A stretch of 28,751 nucleotides of DNA from Apostichopus parvimensis (lineage: Eukaryota > Echinodermata > Holothuroidea > Aspidochirotida > Stichopodidae). The DNA is taken from positions 159,685-188,435 of the forward strand of contig KN882814.1 of assembly GCA_000934455.1 (NCBI GenBank). The letters run 5' to 3'. A program made the position numbers and the translations under genes. Under the pieces are notes generated by a model. It worked only from the letters and a program-made list of their open reading frames with translations. It made no database searches and was not told where the DNA came from. Shown here piece by piece: positions 20,926-28,751 of this stretch. The first letter of the stretch is position 1; every line of letters begins with the position of its first letter.

Positions 20926-22215
20926 ATGAATACAAAGCCAACATTTACATTGATAGCAATATGCGCTTTCTTGACTATTCTTGCTTGTGAAGAGACGATT
21001 AAATATGTAAACTTTAGGGCGGGTAACTATGATGCGTTCTTTCCTTTTGGAAGTACAGTAGGGATTTACTGTGAACAGGAGACAAACATCTTACAAGTAC
21101 TGGCTTTAAATAGTAATAAGAACATTATTAGTATAGTTATAGATTCGCAACTGCAGGGTGAATTTTCTAACACCTATCAGTTTGAAGTGATTAATTCAAT
21201 AACTAGTTTGTTTACAATAAAGGAATTAACGAGTCAAATAAGCGGTACACTGTTTCGATGTCAGAATCAAAAGGAGTTATCTGCTACAATCGTGGGATTT
21301 AATCAGATTGACGATGATGTTAATCCTATATGTACGTCATCATATCAATCTCGATTCATATTTGAGGATTCGGTACAAAGTAACATCGAGATGAATTGTA
21401 CTTCAGAGGAAGGAGACCCACCAGTGATGATGTCAACTTACATCAGAGATGGACATGAAATCGATGACGTCACTAGCATCTCAACCAGGACAGTTTCCTC
21501 CCACCCGCATCCCTCTAAGACTCTATCATTCTCATCTTACTTCAACTCATCATTTAACAATAGTCTTTTTGTCTGCAATGTCTCTCAACACTTACCAGCA
21601 CCTTATCAGAGTTATCGAGGATCTTGCTCCTTCGGACCTATTCTGTTTCTCCCATTGTTCTCTGTCACTGCGAATCCATCAAATATCAACTTTAGTGATA
21701 TTAGAAATGCAGTATTACGTTGTACCAGTAATGTGAGTGAAGTTAATCTAACCTGGACTAACATCCCTAGTCACTGGATATATGATATTAATGAAGGCGA
21801 TACAAATATTGAACTTATTGTTACGGATACCGGAAGTGACGTCTACTCAGTTGACATACAATGTGTTGGTTACTATGGAGATAGAAATATCACATCAACA
21901 GTACATATATCATATTCACCACTGTCTGGCCTAGTAACCAATCTAACAATATATTTGACCTTGGTGATCATCATCATTGTTGTTACTTGTGTTGCTGTTG
22001 TGTTTCTTCTTAGTCGCGTTTATGTGACAAGTATTCGAAAAAACAAGGACACAATTCAAATGGATGATGCTTCCGTAGACGTTTTACCGGGAATTCTTCC
22101 CACAGAGAACTATGTGGACATAAATTCATCTTCAGTTACATATGACAGCGGTGGTTATCTCTCTCCCTGTGAACCTTTACAAGACTATGAACAGTATTAT
22201 GATGTTATTAAATGA
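20926..22215 (+). CDS. Gene C: three-Ig-domain single-pass membrane receptor
   Basis: 429 residues in one exon when started at 20926 (AAAATGA). An in-frame ATG at 20866 would add 20 residues before the hydrophobic signal core (TLIAICAFLTILA), burying the signal peptide, so the inner start, which also aligns with gene B, is preferred. D1 has C49/C112 intact, in contrast to gene B. D2 has C158/C217 with flanking C136 and C234. The membrane-proximal domain has C266/C313 and W278. A helix at about 337-363 leads to a tail with Y396 (YVDI), Y406, Y411 (YLSP) and an extra tyrosine at the end (EQYYDVIK, Y424/Y425). YVDI replaces the YVNI of A and B, removing the asparagine that favours Grb2-type SH2 domains. 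The membrane-proximal domain switches from type alpha to type beta just after its first cysteine. Function is inferred as surface recognition. Confidence 0.88.
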   Translation: MNTKPTFTLIAICAFLTILACEETIKYVNFRAGNYDAFFPFGSTVGIYCEQETNILQVLALNSNKNIISIVIDSQLQGEFSNTYQFEVINSITSLFTIKELTSQISGTLFRCQNQKELSATIVGFNQIDDDVNPICTSSYQSRFIFEDSVQSNIEMNCTSEEGDPPVMMSTYIRDGHEIDDVTSISTRTVSSHPHPSKTLSFSSYFNSSFNNSLFVCNVSQHLPAPYQSYRGSCSFGPILFLPLFSVTANPSNINFSDIRNAVLRCTSNVSEVNLTWTNIPSHWIYDINEGDTNIELIVTDTGSDVYSVDIQCVGYYGDRNITSTVHISYSPLSGLVTNLTIYLTLVIIIIVVTCVAVVFLLSRVYVTSIRKNKDTIQMDDASVDVLPGILPTENYVDINSSSVTYDSGGYLSPCEPLQDYEQYYDVIK

Positions 22216-24580
22216 GTATTCTTTACTCTCAAAAACAATTCTTCATCTTTAATGTTTGTATTTGATTCGTTACATGTTTTTTTTTTGTGTGTTATTATTA
22301 GGAATACTGTACTCATAGTACTAATTGTCAAGTTATCGTTACCCTAGAAAACAGTCAATCACTGAAGGTGTACGTTTGTATCATTTATCATCAAAACAAA
22401 ATACATTCCACTTTGGTGGTATTAGTCTGAATACATCCGTTCCTTCAACGCGATATTTGTGTTAGGAAGCTGAACGTGCTTATTACAATAGTATTCTACT
22501 TATAAATACAGCAAACGGTTCGAGCGCCCTTAAACTAAGGTACCATGTGTTTAACAAAGCATTTGGTTCGAACATCGACCATTGGTGTTTCCGAGGGAAG
22601 ACTGTCTGTCGGCGTCTTTGCTTTGCATACTTAAAAGAACTTCATGTCACCTGTTATACACAGAAAAGGGGAAAACTGTAATCGAGATAGGAATAAAATA
22701 GGCACGGAAGCCGTTGCATTCCTATACTTAAATTCCAATATGTGGACGAGTTGTCCTGAAGGTAACAGATAACACATCTGCAATGTATACTGCGAGGGTG
22801 ACCATTGCTGTGATTAACTTTGGGTACTATAGTCCGTTTGTTAGCGCCGCCATGCTCGGTGAGGAGAGCCTATGTGGCATAATTTAACTAGATGACGATT
22901 TCGCTCCGTTTTAAGTGACCTATTGTAAGACCCACAGTCTCACAACTGACTGATTGGCGCACATGACGACAACGAATTAATTTCCCTTTGGTCACATTTG
23001 TTGGGACTAAGCAAATGATACATAGCATATATTATATAGTAATGAATTGCAATATATATATATATGACTTGGCTACTACATACAAATAAAACATGATTTA
23101 TATTATATATTAACGTTCTGGCTTTGTTACACAGTACGTGAAGGGAAATCATGTTAATACACTTTACAACTGATATGATGTTGATAGATGTGGAACAATA
23201 TAGATTAACACTGCGTCCTTTTTTCATGGAAAAGCATTTCTTGCTAATATCAGTTAACAAGCTTTACACACTAATAAGCGTTGAACACCTAATCTGGTAA
23301 TACTGCCCCTGTTATTCGTACAAAGCCAAGAGTTACAATATCAAATCGAATGAAAATCTCGACAATTGGAGTGTTTAGATGACATATGGATAACTTAGGG
23401 TATGCATACTTTTATACTAATGTAGTTTACTTTCGCCATCACAAGCATGATCGCTATATGTAATATGTCCAATTATTTTGTCCTTGCATTAACAGTAATA
23501 TAATAAGTCAAGATTTGTTTTTCCAATCCTCGCATGATTTTAATTTACGTTTATGATAAAAATAAGTTTATCCACTGTATAAAGTAAGGTGATCCTTAAT
23601 CTCTTCTTTGTTCAACTCCTCCCTGTTCTGATTATGCTAATAACGAAATTTGTGCATTTGGTTGTTGAGTTTGTCCCTGGATGTTGAATACTCTCAAGTT
23701 CTCAACACAGAAATAGCTATTCCATGAACTATGACATATCATGTCTAACAGTTTGTCTGAAGTCATCTTTTAATAGAAAGTAAATCACAGAGCAACCTAT
23801 ATGTTCTCATTACACGTAGGCTTTGTGCGTATACAGAACGCGTTTAAAGTATGTAAATTTTGAGTTTCGATTATTTTATCGTGAAAAGCATTTCCTGAAA
23901 CTAACTGCAATGCAATGTAAGTACAACTCTTGCCCAGACCATTTTTTGAAGGATGTTTGCTTTATTCGTGACAAATTGTAACATAAACATTAAAACTGAA
24001 AGACCTTTTGATCAGGAAGTTTGAACTAAAAGAAATGTCATGTCATGAATAAGTCCCTGTCATGTCATGTATAAGTAAATATTGTATACATTATTGTCAA
24101 CTCTGCATTTAGAGCGAGTCTAAGATTGTAGTTGAAAACTTTTGAGATCAAACGCTACTAAAATATATATTGCGTTCGATAATTCATATTTGCACTAAGT
24201 CTATGATGCATTGAATTATACAAATCTAAACTATGGAGAAATATTCATTGAAATCAAGCTTTCTATTTGCTCTCTATACGGTTTTTCATTTTCCTTAACA
24301 TGTCAGGAAAGCCTGGAAATTTAACCGACGTTTCAGAAAAAACTAACATTTCTAAACATAACAAGTGATAAACAATATAATTAATATAATCAGCTCCTAT
24401 ACGTGAAGATTCAAACGAAATGCATTAAATAACCTTTATCTAGTCACTACAGCTAAAGACTTAAAGTATTGTTATTATGAGCCACACATGATGGGGTTTA
24501 TTTGTATAATAGATCCTATTTATTCTTTTTTTCATCTTCGTCTTTGACACACCGTCTGTTCCGAGATCATTTGATATAAG
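22216..24580. other. 3' flank of gene C, duplicated
   Basis: Equivalent to 2311-4774. The ATTAAA seen after A and B is altered to ATCAAA here. The segment at 22548-22890 corresponds to the 112-codon frame after gene B but is out of frame. A short TA repeat lies at about 23054-23065. No gene. Confidence 0.6.
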
Positions 24581-24930
24581 TTACCTTATAATACTTCTCC
24601 CGTTATTCTCTGTCACATTGACTCCAGAATCAGGTTCAGTTATATCAGAAATAAGGTGTTGCAATAATGTACTAAGTGAAGTGAAGTTATATGGAAGAAA
24701 ATAACTAATTACTAGAACTATGATATTAACACGAACAATTTCTCACAATATCTCATAATACTACGGATACCGCCTATTCAATGTATATGCAATGTGTTGG
24801 TTACTATGGATATATAGTCATCTCATCAACAGCACAATCCATTAGTCACCAATTTCTTCCTTTGCAACCAGTCTAGCAATATGTTTGACGTTGATCATCA
24901 ATATCATTGTTGTTTTTATTCATGTTGTTA
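24581..24930 (+). pseudogene. Fossil of the receptor gene, second copy
   Basis: Same decayed D3-to-membrane-helix piece as at 4775-5123, with shared lesions such as the stop after LYGRK and the out-of-frame GATACCG segment. Few differences separate the two fossils. It confirms that the pseudogene is part of the duplicated block. Confidence 0.85.
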
Positions 24931-25944
24931 TTTTTTCCCCGTCTCCGTCGCGCACATGTTATAAAAACACGAGTAAACATAGTATTGATTCTACAGTTTG
25001 AACTACCAACTTCATGTTTCAGCTTACCTATAGCCAATTACGGAAAAATATTTTGCATGTGATATTAATGAGTATCATTAGTTAATTAGTTAATGGAAAT
25101 CTACCTAATGATTCTCATTAATGAGTATCATTAGTTAATGGAAATCTACCTAAGCGTAGAAGGGACATCACATTACCAAACCTCAATTATCTGTACATCA
25201 CCGTTGTGAACAGATGTACTAAACTGTACACAATTTGAAAACTATGCGAAATTTGCAAACTAGTACTTGGTATCAAGTGTGTAAAATGGTCATTTCCAGA
25301 CATATACCGTTTTGCATTTTGAATAAGTAGTCATTGAGGATGTCCCTTCCTCGTTTAGACTGCTGAGTCATTTCTTCTGGTGACCGTCGAAATAAGTTGG
25401 GATAGTTTTTTTTAGTTGGACAGCGCTTACACAAGTAGTTTTGTTTTATTGGACGAATTGGTATTTCACAGATATATTTCCAAATTATGACGTGAGAAAC
25501 TGCGTGTTTGATGTATCACCATGTATTTGTCATGCTTATTAAAATACATTTATCGATATTAATCGTAAAATAGATAATAAATTGGATTGTACTTAAAATA
25601 CCAGTCCGGACTCTTTTTTTATTACATTGATGTTTAGTAACCTTTAAAAAAAAACTAATAAGTTTAACCTTATGCTGCGCACACAGTATGAATGGCAAGT
25701 TCAGTAAAATATACGTAATCGTAGCAGAATTGAAGATATTTTATCTTATAAATCATGAGAAAAAGTTATAATGAACTTCCTACTAAGGAGTAAAGTCTGC
25801 AATTGCTTTACACTCATTGACTTCGTAGCTTTTAATAAAAAGTCAGAGCCAGAAGTCTTGAAAATATGACTCTATCCACCACAAACGATGCCATGGATTC
25901 GTAGCGACAAATTAACGATACTAATGGTACCAAGGGCCAAGTGC
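24931..25944. other. Duplicated noncoding spacer, copy C
   Basis: Equivalent to 5124-6175 of copy A. It includes a local tandem duplication of the ATTAATGAGTATCATTAGTT segment with the following GGAAATCTACCTAA (about 25068-25155), single in A and B. The left arm of the hairpin seen in A is absent. No gene. Confidence 0.55.
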
Positions 25945-26329
25945 ATAGGCGTAGGAGGCGGGGGGCTGGGGGGCTGCAATCCCCAGCCCCCAAAAATTGT
26001 GAAAATTCGGGCAATATGCTGAGAATTTTTCGGGCACCAACTGTAAGAAAAATAATTTGAAATGTGTTTTTCAATGGTTAAACAGAATTGATATTATTAT
26101 TATCATTATTATTGTAACGACTTCCCCAATACGTATAACCAATGTGGGAGGGTAATAACACGGCAAATGATTGTATGTTATTGGCATGCGATGTAATAAC
26201 CGATGAATGCCTATATGATATGCACATTAAGATGTTGAAGGCGCGCGCGAAAATTTTGGTTATATTTTTCGGGCAAGTGGTTAGAGCCCCCCCCCCCCCC
26301 CCAAAATCAAATTGGGCTCCTACGCTTAT
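25945..26329. mobile_element. 385-bp MITE-like element with G/C tracts
   Basis: Ends ATAGGCGTAGGAG and CTCCTACGCTTAT form a 13-bp inverted repeat with one mismatch. GGCCAAGTGC is duplicated on both sides (25935-25944 and 26330-26339) and occurs once in copy A (about 6158-6167), which is the empty site. The 10- or 11-bp target duplication suits Mutator-like or similar elements. It holds GGGGGCTGGGG repeats, a CGCGCGCG run near 26241 and a 16-base C tract (26287-26302), and carries no gene. Confidence 0.85.
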
Positions 26330-26339
26330 GGCCAAGTGC

Positions 26340-27725
26340 ACCGTGAATCCTCATTACTTAGTGTTAAGATACCATGGCGACAGTCTACTACGATCTCTTT
26401 ACGTACTTCTCATGCTAATATTGTTACATGAGACGGACCACACCGGTATTTTGGTAAACATAGTGAAGATTGTAAGAGAAAAATAACAAGTAGACTACGA
26501 CTTTCATGTTTCTGTTGTGACCCTACATCGAAACAAAATATCAACAGGTTTTCTCCTTTTTTTTGTCTTTTTTTCGGCATCTTTAGGTCAAAGCAACATC
26601 ATAATCCTTACAAATATTTTTTGTATTGTGGAATTCATGATTTTTTAGGAAGCATCTATAGAGATGATATCGGAATGTAACTAAACACGATCTAGACGGA
26701 GAGCAACGTGCGTATGACTTTACAAAGTACAAATTATATTCACACTGAAATGAAAGTATAAAATACAAGTTAACCTTCTTCGTTTTAAGTTATAAAGGAT
26801 TATTTGATCCAGTAATATTTAAACAAACATAAAAAGAACATTAAAACTTTTTTTTCAAATTGAGATTTCTTTTTTAAAGAAATTGTGCATTGTGTACTTG
26901 GTTACTTACATGGTGTCACGTGATAACGTGATATTTTAATCTGCATACGGGTATTTCATCGTTTACAAGAATCACGAAAAAAGGAATCATAACAACACTA
27001 GCCCACATATCAATAAAGCAAGTGGACATATTTTTCTGATACAATATCATAAAATAGGTGATAATTTAAACAAAATACCAACAGAACATTGGTTGCAGAT
27101 ATTCAACATTGTGCGTTAAACAATTCAATGCCCTAGGCCATCATGACCCAATTGCTAACCATACGTGGTCTTGAGCTTTAGTGCTCTTCTTAAGCGTTGC
27201 ATCGAGGGAGTTTTCTTTCAGTTTTAGTTTCAAACAAATTCACTTTTTAACAATTCATTCAGGCAAATTCATAGAGAGATACACGTGAATAGTTGTAAAG
27301 CTGTTATAGTGTACTTATATAGATAATACAAGGAAGTGTTTTGGGCAACACGGTAACAGAAGGAACTAAAATGATATGCAAATGATAGATATATATCAGT
27401 GAGATAATGATGTGATATATTATTTCCGCTATTTCTGCCTTCACGAGAGCATTTTGATAATGCTTTGGTGATACTGAACTGTTTTAAACTGTTAATCGTA
27501 AGCATCGACTTCACGAAAAAGTCGTTGAATGCAATCATTACAAATTTCCATTGCAATGTGTTTAGAGTTTTTAAGAATTTAAATCAAAACGCTATAGTTT
27601 GAACACAACTATATAGAAATAAAGTCACTGGACCTACTCAAACTCAGTCTGTAAAGTAAGGTGTTATAATGTCACAGCATCTTCTTTAATTATGGTTCAA
27701 AATCATACTTACTTCCGTAAGAGGG
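26340..27725. other. Duplicated noncoding spacer, copy C
   Basis: Equivalent to 6169-7079 plus 9831-10468 of copy A. It contains the uninterrupted TGAT target site of the 2.7-kb element. Open frames here are not shared with copy A. No gene. Confidence 0.6.
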
Positions 27726-28031
27726 TGTAGCCAAGGGGGGGGGGCGAAGGAGGCAGCCGCCCCCCCCTTGAGCATATTTTTAACCTTTTTTTTAATGTTT
27801 TTATGATATCGCTAGTAATTTCAAAAGAGAAAACGCTAAGATGCAACTTACAAGGCCTGGGAAGTGCCATATCCAGCGATCTGGGAGGCATTTTCAGCCA
27901 AAATTTTCTTTTACGCTTCGCGCCAACATGGTGGCGCTAAGCTTAGATAGTTAGCAATGCCGTATCTACGGCTCTGATAGTTTGCCTAAATTTTCGCCCC
28001 TCCCTTGGCAAATTCCTGGCTACTCGCCTGG
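27726..28031. mobile_element. About 306-bp MITE-like element, second type
   Basis: Absent from copy A, which reads AAGAGGGTTGTGTCTACGC. The left end begins TGTAGCCAAGG followed by a G tract; the right end has CCTGGCTAC, so GTAGCCAGG-type ends face each other. No clean target duplication could be defined (flanks GAGGG and CCTGG). GTAGCCAGG-with-G-tract ends are common in short repeats of marine invertebrate genomes, from general knowledge. No coding potential. Confidence 0.65.
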
Positions 28032-28751
28032 TTGTGTCTACGCATAAGAGCAATAGTGGGTCATGAATTACATTGTATCATTGAATTCGTTTGCAGAACA
28101 CATCGATGTGGATAGTAAGTAATATGCCTACTACAGCCAAAAGTCCCAACATGTTCAGGTATAACATTGAACGCATCTTCTAAATCGAAAATAAGACTCT
28201 TTTTGCGTAAGGTTAAGTTTATTCTGTGTTAAGGTTCCACGGCATTTTTATTTTGTTGCTTATGGTCAGATTATAGGGTTTGGTAAACAACTGTTTTTCA
28301 TATTGTTCCTTCTTACTGATACCTGCATTGTAATGTGGATCTTTCACTTCCTCGGAGCATAAAATAGTACGAGAAAAAGAATCTGTAACAGAAAGTGCGA
28401 GTCGGTTGTCTGTTGAATTTTATCCGTACTGTAAATAAATGACTGCATGACAACGGTTTGAATTAAACCAGATTGCATAAAAAGTACAGTTATATATCCT
28501 GTATTCATTATTTATTTTCTCCTAAGCCAAGGGTAAACATGAGATAATATCTGTTTTAAGCTAAGTTACATATACCATGTTTTGCTTTAAACTGGGAGAT
28601 ACTGGAGTTTTAATTGTGTATTAGTATCGTTACATTTAATGTCCTTGACCTTTTGCTAACAGACGTTTCATTGTGCGTTGTTGAACAGTGCAAAATCAGC
28701 GTAATACGTTTTATCTTAATAATTAAAATCAATTGTAGGCAAAATATGCGG
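28032..28751. other. End of copy C and unique right flank
   Basis: 28032-28327 continues the duplication. 28328-28751 is unique AT-rich DNA in which nothing was recognised apart from an AATAAA near 28434 without an associated gene. Confidence 0.5.

Larger units (their letters stand above)
21355..28327 (+). repeat. Segmental duplication, copy C
   Basis: Matches copy A from D2 to TACTGATACCTGC (about 28327). It lacks the 2.7-kb element of A and has private insertions at 25945-26329 and 27726-28031, and an extra local duplication around 25068-25155. Between genes B and C the similarity also extends, more weakly, through D1. Confidence 0.85.

Noticed and set aside
26142-26486. 114-codon plus-strand frame with a proline run
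   Set aside because: It starts inside the 385-bp mobile element, reads through its C tract, and continues into duplicated noncoding DNA; copy A has no equivalent.

Overview
The window is AT-rich, low-density eukaryotic DNA from an animal, most likely a marine invertebrate deuterostome. Echinoderm, perhaps sea cucumber, is a guess from base composition and repeat style and cannot be proven here. There is no sign of operons or bacterial features. The only confident protein-coding genes are three plus-strand paralogues, A (757-2310), B (13669-14955) and C (20926-22215). Each lies in a single uninterrupted coding exon and encodes a type I membrane protein: signal peptide, three or four Ig-like domains, one membrane helix, and a roughly 65-residue tail with four or five conserved tyrosines.

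The genes sit at the 5' ends of three copies of a large direct segmental duplication. Copy A runs from about 1195 to 10760, copy B from about 14098 to 19697 and copy C from about 21355 to 28327. High similarity starts inside the coding sequence at the second Ig domain and continues for kilobases downstream. The first Ig domain and the promoter regions differ: A has an N-terminal domain unrelated by eye to B and C, while B and C share a diverged one. The membrane-proximal Ig domain exists in two sequence types (alpha and beta). A has both in tandem, B is an alpha-to-beta hybrid, and C is an alpha-to-beta hybrid with an earlier junction. This is what unequal recombination between tandem domain copies would leave.

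Downstream of A and C lies the same decayed fossil of the family (4775-5123 and 24581-24930), deleted from B. So at least two genes stood in tandem before the block was duplicated.

The spacers hold mobile DNA that can be delimited because one copy acts as the empty site for another: a 2.7-kb element with about 468-bp terminal direct repeats in A (7084-9826), a 1.46-kb terminal-inverted-repeat element in B (16555-18010), a roughly 460-bp purine-rich insertion with a hammerhead-like core in B (18525-18986), and two G/C-tract elements in C (25945-26329 and 27726-28031). A decayed LINE reverse transcriptase (11489-11990) and a 477-base assembly gap (12161-12637) lie between A and B.

Taken together, the window looks like part of an evolving cluster of surface receptors: variable membrane-distal domains on a conserved membrane and signalling module. 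Ligand, cell type and signalling polarity are unknown.
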